From a virus, in IMG/VR virus record IMGVR_UViG_3300025438_001139, positions 1 through 28,970 of that record: a stretch of 28,970 nt of DNA. The stretch is one strand, 5' to 3'. Below the pieces are notes generated by a model. That model saw only the letters and a program-made list of their open reading frames with translations. It ran no database searches and was not told where the DNA came from. How positions within the stretch are numbered: the stretch's first letter is position 1; the number at the start of each line of letters is the position of its first letter. Shown here piece after piece: positions 24,289 through 28,970 of the stretch. Both the position numbers and the translations under genes were made by a program.

Positions 24289-25032
24289 TTATTCGTCTCC
24301 ATATACTCTGAGGACTTCTCTAACTGCCTGGTGTCTTTCGATATCTCCTGTTGCAAACTGGACTACGTCCAAACGTTCTGAGTTACGTGCTTCTAATAGT
24401 CTAGTAAAATCTAATAGACCATTATCCTTAAGCCTATCTGCCTGATTTAGATCGCCTGTTACTGCCATCATTGAACCTGTGCCTAAGCGTGTAAGCAACA
24501 TTTTCATCTGACTTGGTGTTGCGTTTTGCATCTCGTCTGCTAAAATAAACGCATCTTTAAATGTGCGGCCGCGCATATATGCTAACGGTGCAATTTCAAT
24601 CACTCCTTCTGCAATCATCCCTTCTATCTCTTTTGCATGAAAATACTCTCTCAATACATCGAATATCGGTCGAGTCCATGGTGCCATTTTTTCTTCTAAT
24701 GTACCTGGTAAAAAGCCTAGATCTTCGTCAACAGACACAGCCGGTCTAGTAACGATAATCTTATCAACTACACCTTCTTTAAATAGTTTAACCGCTACTT
24801 GCACAGCCAACATGGTTTTGCCTGTTCCTGCCGGACCCACTCCGAAGACTATGTCTTTCTTTGGATCTAGCAATGCTAACACGTATGTTTCTTGGTTTCT
24901 ATTACGGGGAAGTATTGTGACTTGCGTCTTCTTTTGGACTGAATGTCCCATTGGTTTAATGTTAATTACGTTATCGTAATTAGTATTAATATGCTGTCTA
25001 GATTTAACAGCCACTTTGCGCTTTGCACCCAT
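24289..25032 (-). CDS. phoH: PhoH-like ATPase
   Basis: A 247-aa P-loop ATPase. Walker A is GPAGTGKT (66-73) and Walker B is AFILADE (161-167), with TRPAVSVDEDLGFLPGTLEEK and MTGDLNQAD-like motifs typical of PhoH (here AVTGDLNQADR). It is very common in marine phages; roles in RNA metabolism or phosphate stress are proposed but unsettled. The start is the ATG at 25032, backed by AGGAGG (complement of 25040-25045) seven bases upstream. A longer frame to 25185 would overlap promoter motifs and add an unrelated hydrophobic leader, so I reject it. It is the only complete minus-strand gene in the right half. Confidence 0.9.
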   Translation of the reverse strand: MGAKRKVAVKSRQHINTNYDNVINIKPMGHSVQKKTQVTILPRNRNQETYVLALLDPKKDIVFGVGPAGTGKTMLAVQVAVKLFKEGVVDKIIVTRPAVSVDEDLGFLPGTLEEKMAPWTRPIFDVLREYFHAKEIEGMIAEGVIEIAPLAYMRGRTFKDAFILADEMQNATPSQMKMLLTRLGTGSMMAVTGDLNQADRLKDNGLLDFTRLLEARNSERLDVVQFATGDIERHQAVREVLRVYGDE

Positions 25033-25100
25033 TAATTTTCCTCCTATGAGTAATGGAGTAAGACTGTATGCTTTCGAGTAAAGCACTAGCCCTACAAAGA

Positions 25101-25108
25101 TATTTAGC
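25101..25108 (-). promoter_or_regulatory. Possible late promoter (GCTAAATA) for phoH
   Basis: The complement of 25101-25108 reads GCTAAATA, a near match to the late octamer, 68 bases before the phoH ATG. It is the only such motif upstream of phoH on this strand. Confidence 0.35.
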
Positions 25109-25151
25109 ATCGAGAACGCTGAGTAAAAATAGTTGTTAACTCTGAAACTGC

Positions 25152-25159
25152 GATAAATA
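25152..25159 (+). promoter_or_regulatory. Late promoter (GATAAATA)
   Basis: A late octamer 24 bases before the ATG at 25184, with AGGATGA as a ribosome-binding site. It is divergent from phoH. Confidence 0.6.
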
Positions 25160-25183
25160 AGTATGTAAGAAATAGGATGACCC

Positions 25184-25693
25184 ATGCAAGATATCTATGA
25201 CATTGTTAAAAACATCGAAGGCATTTACGATAGTAATACTTCGTTTCAAGTACTAAAAGATTTTGAAAGAGTCTTAGACGAATTAGATATTTACGTCTAT
25301 GCTAATTGGCAGGATGGCGAGGTAGCCGAAGGGCCAATTATTGATCGTCATTGGATTACATGTACATTCATGTGGGATCGTAACAAGATGCCAGATCCAA
25401 TGGGCGGACAACGTCTATTAGATTATGATTGTAAAGTGTTTATGGGCAAAGATTATGTTATTAAGCCTCGTAAAATACGTGATCCTAGTGATGTTCGTCC
25501 AGGATCTAAAAAAGGCAAACTCGACCGTCATCCTATTTGGTTAGTTAAAATTCAAATGCCTAAGAAATTAATTGCAGACATCTATGGCGGATATAATAAG
25601 GTCGAAGAATTAGATAATATTACTGCACAAGAACAACCGCAAGCAGCGGATCAAGCAGCAATGGCAGCTCCAGTAACACCGGGGGCAGTATAA
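25184..25693 (+). CDS. Conserved T4-like marine phage protein (169 aa)
   Basis: A 169-aa protein starting MQDIYDIVKNIEGIYDSNTS. It has an alpha/beta-looking core rich in Trp and Asp (ITCTFMWDRNKMPDPMGGQR) and a Gln/Ala/Pro-rich C-terminal tail (EQPQAADQAAMAAP). I recognise this as a conserved protein of T4-like marine phages, often annotated as structural or unknown. It has its own late promoter and is coupled to the next gene (TAATG), so a role in virion assembly is plausible but unproven. Confidence 0.65.
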   Translation: MQDIYDIVKNIEGIYDSNTSFQVLKDFERVLDELDIYVYANWQDGEVAEGPIIDRHWITCTFMWDRNKMPDPMGGQRLLDYDCKVFMGKDYVIKPRKIRDPSDVRPGSKKGKLDRHPIWLVKIQMPKKLIADIYGGYNKVEELDNITAQEQPQAADQAAMAAPVTPGAV

Positions 25694-26409
25694 TGGGACT
25701 TAGACAAGGCGATTTAAAAGATTTAGTATATCATATCTTTGAGATAGATGCATATGCTAGTAAAATGGGCGACGATAAAAACATTATTACTCTTAGTTTT
25801 ACTGTTAAAGATAAACCACCAGCTGATGATTTAGTAAAGTTTTTAGAAGGTGGATATAGCTTCATTCTCGATAGTGACGTAACTGCTGGAGAGCAAAGCG
25901 ACGGTAACTATAGAGTATTTGTCGAAATTGAAAGAGATAAATCTGCAAACCAAAACATCATAGAAATTGTAGACGGAGTTACAAAATTAGCAGATGTTGA
26001 AGACTTTAAATTTCGTTACTACAAAGGCTTTAGAAGCCACGATGTTACAATAGAAAATTTAGATCGCGAAGTTCCATTAGATCCTGATAACTACGGTATT
26101 ACAGTATCTGAAAGTAATCTTAATAACTATAAAAACTTCTTTAGTAACAGCTACGTAGAAGAAATTGTTATGGAAGATAACATTATATCTATTAAGAAAG
26201 CATATTCTGATAAGTTAATGTTTGAATTTGTAGACTTTGGCGAAACATTAAAAACAGTTAAGCGGATTAATGAATCGTTAGATATAATGGATTCATATCC
26301 AGAGATACTATTTCTTACAAAATACTTAGGTGATTATAATATTTGCAAATATGGCGATAAACTTGTGTTTGAAAACTCAGAATGTGTATTGGTCCTTAAA
26401 AGACTATAA
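25693..26409 (+). CDS. Conserved phage protein, probably virion-associated (238 aa)
   Basis: A 238-aa acidic protein starting MGLRQGDLKDLVYHIFEIDA, with alternating strands and helices and no catalytic motif. The stop of the previous gene overlaps its start, so both are made from the same late transcript. I recognise it as a companion of that gene in T4-like marine phages. Its 3' end overlaps the next late promoter by two bases. Confidence 0.65.
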   Translation: MGLRQGDLKDLVYHIFEIDAYASKMGDDKNIITLSFTVKDKPPADDLVKFLEGGYSFILDSDVTAGEQSDGNYRVFVEIERDKSANQNIIEIVDGVTKLADVEDFKFRYYKGFRSHDVTIENLDREVPLDPDNYGITVSESNLNNYKNFFSNSYVEEIVMEDNIISIKKAYSDKLMFEFVDFGETLKTVKRINESLDIMDSYPEILFLTKYLGDYNICKYGDKLVFENSECVLVLKRL

Positions 26410-26415
26410 TAAATA
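26408..26415 (+). promoter_or_regulatory. Late promoter (AATAAATA), very close to the next start
   Basis: A late octamer followed by CTTGC and ATG at 26421. The string AAATACTTGCA also occurs at the 108-115 promoter, so the two share more than the octamer. A transcript starting the usual 5-8 bases downstream would be leaderless for the Cys-rich gene. Confidence 0.6.
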
Positions 26416-26420
26416 CTTGC

Positions 26421-26585
26421 ATGGCACACTGTAGAACTTGCGGACATGAATCACATTGCGGATCTTCCCTTCGTAAAGATTTTTACAACGGTGATACGGT
26501 CTACTCAAGTGATGTAGAAGTATGCAAACATTGCATTTGTGATGCTTGCCAAATAGAAAAAAAGGATATAGAAAATGAGCTTTGA
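26421..26585 (+). CDS. Cys-rich mini-protein (54 aa), probably zinc-binding
   Basis: A 54-aa protein, MAHCRTCGHESHCG at the start and VCKHCICDACQIE near the end, with seven Cys (4, 7, 13, 35, 38, 40, 43) and three His. This suggests one or two structural zinc sites. There is no Shine-Dalgarno, but a late promoter sits right before the ATG. It overlaps the endolysin start by 11 bases in another frame. I recognise 'MAHCxTCxHESHCG' as a recurrent small protein of marine T4-like phages; function unknown. Confidence 0.65.
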   Translation: MAHCRTCGHESHCGSSLRKDFYNGDTVYSSDVEVCKHCICDACQIEKKDIENEL

Positions 26586-27450
26586 ATTAAAGAAAGAGAA
26601 CTTAGCTGCACTTATTCCAGGTAACAAAAATGTTGATGCCTGGCATGCAGCATTAGTAGATGTACTACCTAAATACGGTATCACTACTGAGAGACGCATG
26701 GCACACTTTGTTAGTCAATGCGCTCATGAGTCAAATAACTTTAACTCACTAGAAGAAAACTTAAACTACAGTGAAAAATCACTACTTGCAGTGTTTGGTC
26801 GTTACTTTGGTACAGCACCAAAGCGCAGTGCTGCTGAGTATGCACGTAAGCCAGAAATGATTGCTAACTATGTTTACCAAGATGAGTTCCGTAGTTCTAA
26901 AATGGGAAATACCAAAGCAGGTGACGGATGGTTGTTCCGTGGCCGTGGACTAAAACAACTTACTGGACGCGACAACTACACACGCTTTGGTAAAAGTGTG
27001 GATATGACAGCAGAACAAGCAGCAACATATGTAGCAACACCAAAGGGTGCGGTAGAATCAGCGTGTTGGTTTTGGGGTGCAAACAAACTAAACGACATTG
27101 CTGATACAGATGATGTTACCAAGATGACTAAAAAGATCAACGGTGGTAACATTGGTCTTGCTGATCGTCAGACACGTTATGCTAAAGCTATGCAGGTGTT
27201 TGGTAGCCCCGTTAGTATTGCAGAAGCAAATGACGATGGTGACAACGATATGGATGTAAGTGACATTGGTACACTGCGCAAAGGTTCTAAAGGCGACGGC
27301 GTTAAGATGATGCAGGATGCATTGGGCATTAATGACGACGGTGCGTTTGGTCCGGGTACAGAACGTGCGCTAAAAGCGTGGCAAACTAAGAACGGCTTAA
27401 CTGCTGACGGTATTGCAGGACCTGCAACACTAGGTAAACTATTAGGATAA
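26575..27450 (+). CDS. Endolysin: GH19 glycosidase with C-terminal peptidoglycan-binding domain
   Basis: A 291-aa lysis enzyme. The N-terminal GH19 (chitinase/lysozyme-like) domain has HFVSQCAHESNNF (catalytic E52), a second acid nearby in NSLEENLNYS, and FRGRGLKQLTGRDNY. An acidic linker (about 218-228) leads to a PG_binding_1 domain (about 228-291) with LRKGSKGDGVKMMQDAL and DGAFGPGTERALKAWQ. It cleaves peptidoglycan at the end of infection. There is no signal peptide, so it needs a holin, which I do not identify with confidence. It is followed by the spanin pair. The start is supported by AAAGGATA upstream. Confidence 0.9.
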   Translation: MSFELKKENLAALIPGNKNVDAWHAALVDVLPKYGITTERRMAHFVSQCAHESNNFNSLEENLNYSEKSLLAVFGRYFGTAPKRSAAEYARKPEMIANYVYQDEFRSSKMGNTKAGDGWLFRGRGLKQLTGRDNYTRFGKSVDMTAEQAATYVATPKGAVESACWFWGANKLNDIADTDDVTKMTKKINGGNIGLADRQTRYAKAMQVFGSPVSIAEANDDGDNDMDVSDIGTLRKGSKGDGVKMMQDALGINDDGAFGPGTERALKAWQTKNGLTADGIAGPATLGKLLG

Positions 27451-27453
27451 CCT

Positions 27454-27876
27454 ATGTTTGGTGCTATTAAAATTGCTATGGTAATGACTGTACTTGCAAC
27501 AGCAAGTATGGGGTTTCTTTATGTTAAAAAACTGCAGGGTGATTTAGAAACAGCACGAGAAAATGTTGCAAAAATGGAAGTAGCAGTACAAATTAGCGAA
27601 GCTAGTATTGCTACTTTACAAAGAGACGTAGTTCGCAATGCAGAACTAAGTGCAAACTTGCAAAAAGAACTACAAACAGCAGAAAAGTACGGAGATGAAC
27701 TTCGTGCTACTTTGCAAAAACACAACTTAACGGCACTGGCCCAGAAAAAGCCAGGCTTGATTGAAAATAGGATGCAAGATGCAACTAATAAGCTATGGGA
27801 CGATCTTCGCGGCATCACTGACCCTAATGGGGTGCTCAGTGTTCCGCCAGGAACCCAAAATAGTAACAGTAACTAA
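27454..27876 (+). CDS. Inner-membrane spanin-like protein (i-spanin, Rz-type)
   Basis: A 140-aa protein with one N-terminal transmembrane helix (about 5-24, IAMVMTVLATASMGFLYV) and a long periplasmic coiled coil (about 28-110, many heptad-like LQ...LE repeats). The C-terminus is Pro/Asn-rich. This topology, right after the endolysin and with a lipoprotein gene nested in its 3' half, is the classic Rz/Rz1 arrangement. Spanins fuse inner and outer membranes at lysis of Gram-negative hosts. It starts four bases after the endolysin stop. Sequence similarity alone would not prove the call; the arrangement does most of the work. Confidence 0.7.
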   Translation: MFGAIKIAMVMTVLATASMGFLYVKKLQGDLETARENVAKMEVAVQISEASIATLQRDVVRNAELSANLQKELQTAEKYGDELRATLQKHNLTALAQKKPGLIENRMQDATNKLWDDLRGITDPNGVLSVPPGTQNSNSN

Positions 27877-28156
27877 TACTGTAAAAACAACTGTACCAAT
27901 TGTTGCTCATCCTAAGGGTGCGCAAATTAATAACATTAAGATATATGTTGTTACAGCAGAAAACTACGACGAATTTGTTGAAAGGTTTTCAGCAAAGAAC
28001 GGTGAGCTTGCATACATTGCTATTAGTATTAAAGACTACGAAAACCTTAGTTTAAACTTTGCTGAACTAAAGCGTTATATCGAACAGCAAAAACAAATTA
28101 TTGTTTACTACGAAGAAGCAGTTAAACCCGAAACACTACAACAACCTAAAAAATAA
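27779..28156 (+). CDS. Outer-membrane spanin lipoprotein (o-spanin, Rz1-like), nested start
   Basis: A 125-aa lipoprotein whose start lies inside the i-spanin gene in another frame (98-base overlap). The N-terminus MQLISYGTIFAASLTLMGC is a lipoprotein signal with lipobox LMGC and acylated Cys19. The mature part has beta and helical segments, ending in a coiled-coil-like LKRYIEQQKQIIVYYEEAV. I prefer the ATG at 27779 to the TTG at 27761, since it places a normal-length signal peptide before the lipobox. It probably pairs with the inner spanin across the periplasm. At about 107 mature residues it is longer than Rz1 of lambda. Confidence 0.7.
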   Translation: MQLISYGTIFAASLTLMGCSVFRQEPKIVTVTNTVKTTVPIVAHPKGAQINNIKIYVVTAENYDEFVERFSAKNGELAYIAISIKDYENLSLNFAELKRYIEQQKQIIVYYEEAVKPETLQQPKK

Positions 28157-28157
28157 T

Positions 28158-28205
28158 ATGTCTAACGAAGAATATTGGAAATGGATACGAGAGAATGTCC
28201 AGTAA
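28158..28205 (+). CDS. Very short possible peptide (15 aa)
   Basis: MSNEEYWKWIRENVQ, one base after the o-spanin stop and overlapping the next start. It is too short to be certain and has no clear ribosome-binding site. It may only act to couple translation of the membrane peptide that follows. Confidence 0.25.
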   Translation: MSNEEYWKWIRENVQ

Positions 28206-28323
28206 AGTATTATCAGTATTAGTCACGGTATTTATTACAGTTGTTTATAGTATAATCGGTATTATTGGTATTGGTCTATTATCTGGATTGATACAAGAAC
28301 CTTTACGATTTTTCAATGGATGA
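28195..28323 (+). CDS. Small single-pass membrane peptide (42 aa)
   Basis: A 42-aa peptide, MSSKVLSVLVTVFITVVYSI, continuing into IGIIGIGLLSG, with one long hydrophobic helix (residues about 5-31) and a short amphipathic tail (LIQEPLRFFNG). Its position behind the spanins makes a small holin or lysis regulator possible, but nothing in the sequence proves it. There is no strong ribosome-binding site; it may be translated by coupling. Confidence 0.45.
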   Translation: MSSKVLSVLVTVFITVVYSIIGIIGIGLLSGLIQEPLRFFNG

Positions 28324-28357
28324 ATCCATCATGATTGATGAAAGCAAATAGGGAATG

Positions 28358-28365
28358 ACTAAATA
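28358..28365 (+). promoter_or_regulatory. Possible late promoter (ACTAAATA) before erpA
   Basis: A variant late octamer followed by CTTACA, close to the extended AAATACTTGCA form seen at 108 and 26408. It lies 85 bases before the erpA ATG. The 127-base gap from 28324 to 28450 holds this motif and an ATGGAT/ATCCAT inverted repeat at its left end; I see no gene there. Confidence 0.45.
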
Positions 28366-28450
28366 CTTACACTGTACACTGCTGATATCACCTATGTAAA
28401 AATGTCACCTTAACCAACGGAAATACTATTATGCAAAAGACTCTGATATA

Positions 28451-28780
28451 ATGGATCAATTAACAATAACCGAAGCAGCATTTGTAAAAATACAAGATCT
28501 TCTTGCTGAAGAAAATAATCCTGAAATTAAACTTAGAACGTTCGTTCAAGGTGGTGGATGCAGTGGGTTCACTTATGGATTTACATTAGATGAAGTGCAG
28601 AATGATGACGACTTCACAATAGAACGCGAGAATGTTACTGTTCTAATTGATGCTATGAGTATGCAATATTTAGTTGGATCGGTTGTAGATTATAAAGAAG
28701 ACTTGCAAGGCAGCAGCTTCAGTATTTCTAATCCAGGTGCTACAAGTACATGTGGGTGCGGCAGCAGTTTTTCAGTTTAA
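28451..28780 (+). CDS. erpA: A-type iron-sulfur carrier, ErpA-like
   Basis: A 109-aa A-type carrier with the three conserved cysteines C37 ([11 protein letters not shown]), C101 and C103 ([11 protein letters not shown]). The segments [24 protein letters not shown] and [17 protein letters not shown] follow bacterial ErpA closely along its whole length (E. coli ErpA is 114 aa), more closely than IscA. ErpA receives Fe-S clusters from the scaffold and hands them to target proteins. There is no good Shine-Dalgarno before the ATG. IscU follows 17 bases downstream, so this is a small phage Fe-S assembly cluster. Confidence 0.88.
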   Translation: MDQLTITEAAFVKIQDLLAEENNPEIKLRTFVQGGGCSGFTYGFTLDEVQNDDDFTIERENVTVLIDAMSMQYLVGSVVDYKEDLQGSSFSISNPGATSTCGCGSSFSV

Positions 28781-28797
28781 TATAAGAGGATAACATA

Positions 28798-28970
28798 ATG
28801 GCATATTCAGCAGCCGTAATCGAACACTACGAAAATCCACGTAATGTGGGTAAGTTCGAAATAGACGAAACCGTTGGTACTGGAATGGTTGGTGCCCCGG
28901 CGTGTTTTGCTGGCGATACACAAATATCTATTCCAGGAAGCAAGAACATTACATTGGCAGCCGCATACAA
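28798..28970 (+). CDS. iscU: IscU Fe-S scaffold, interrupted by an intein (5' part only)
   Basis: The first 35 residues, MAYSAAVIEHYENPRNVGKF then EIDETVGTGMVGAPA, are unmistakable IscU. The family continues C-GDVMKL, where the Cys is the first cluster ligand. Here the Cys36 codon (28903-28905) is followed by FAGDTQISIPG, which is not IscU but matches intein block A. So the host protein is split exactly at its active-site Cys, and the rest of the gene should resume after the intein outside the window. The start is backed by AAGAGGA (28784-28790). It acts as the scaffold on which Fe-S clusters are built, upstream of ErpA in the same pathway. Confidence 0.88.
   Translation, partial: MAYSAAVIEHYENPRNVGKFEIDETVGTGMVGAPACFAGDTQISIPGSKNITLAAAY
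28903..28970 (+). mobile_element. Intein N-terminus inside IscU (truncated by window end)
   Basis: From Cys36 the frame reads CFAGDTQISIPGSKNITL and on. Block A of class 1 inteins starts with Cys and continues as C-h-x-G-D-T-x-h (h hydrophobic), which fits here. The nucleophile Cys1 of the intein takes the place of the IscU active-site Cys; the true one should be the +1 Cys of the C-extein. Only about 22 residues are visible, so splicing blocks B, F and G and any homing endonuclease domain cannot be checked. Confidence 0.8.

Noticed and set aside
24289-25185. A longer phoH reading frame starting at 25185
   Set aside because: The extra 51 residues are hydrophobic and unlike PhoH, they overlap the late promoter and ribosome-binding region of the divergent gene, and a perfect AGGAGG precedes the ATG at 25032.
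28431-28451. TATAAT-like string just before erpA as a sigma70 promoter
   Set aside because: It overlaps the start codon region and has no -35 box at suitable spacing.
1-28970. tRNA genes, CRISPR arrays or an integrase/attachment site
   Set aside because: I saw no cloverleaf with a TTC loop pattern, no regularly spaced repeats and no recombinase gene. A proper tRNA scan was not possible here.

Overview
The window is part of the genome of a T4-like (myovirus-type) tailed phage. It is AT-rich and gene-dense, with genes meeting at ATGA or TAATG overlaps. It carries T4-type hallmarks: a gp44-like clamp loader, late-promoter octamers of the NATAAATA type, PhoH, dCMP deaminase, thymidylate synthase and DHFR. 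The style resembles marine phages of cyanobacteria and SAR11-type bacteria. The absence of photosynthesis genes in this stretch and the use of ThyA plus DHFR point, by inference only, to a heterotrophic marine host.

Layout. Positions 1-830 hold small genes: a partial minus-strand gene, a 62-aa gene, a membrane peptide whose reading frame is restored only by a -1 shift, and a minus-strand CxxC protein. Positions 870-13900 are a virion structural block on the plus strand: a 2674-aa fibre/adhesin-like protein, two smaller fibre-like proteins, a 926-aa protein with repeated Ig-like modules and a 185-aa protein. Late promoters precede four of these five. Positions 13900-15780 hold small conserved phage genes, including a DnaE-like fragment, a GroES-like protein and a MazG-like protein.

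A near-consensus sigma70 promoter (15780-15808) then heads a compact plus-strand run to 24261. It contains a DEDD exonuclease, a second MazG, the clamp loader, a ferredoxin, DHFR, ThyA, a DadA-like oxidoreductase, serine hydroxymethyltransferase and dCMP deaminase. A stem-loop between convergent genes closes the run. phoH lies on the minus strand. Next come two conserved phage proteins, a Cys-rich mini-protein, a lysis cassette (GH19 endolysin with cell-wall-binding domain, inner spanin, nested outer-spanin lipoprotein), ErpA, and the start of IscU.

The most striking feature is a set of three different homing-type elements, each sitting in the signature motif of a conserved gene. (1) A Zn-finger PD-(D/E)XK-like endonuclease gene lies between an orphan 5' fragment of the clamp-loader gene and the intact clamp-loader gene. 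(2) A two-zinc-module GIY-YIG endonuclease gene lies between an orphan 5' fragment of a 7Fe ferredoxin gene and a second, diverged ferredoxin copy that carries an in-frame TAG at the same codon junction. (3) The IscU scaffold gene is interrupted exactly at its first active-site cysteine by what reads as the N-terminus of an intein, cut off by the window end. Elements 1 and 2 share one plan: orphan 5' fragment, hairpin, late promoter, endonuclease ORF, re-supplied gene start. Two of the three targets are Fe-S proteins, and the phage also carries ErpA, so this is an Fe-S gene set under heavy homing pressure. Separately, DHFR, ThyA and SHMT together encode the whole folate cycle that regenerates methylene-THF for dTMP synthesis.
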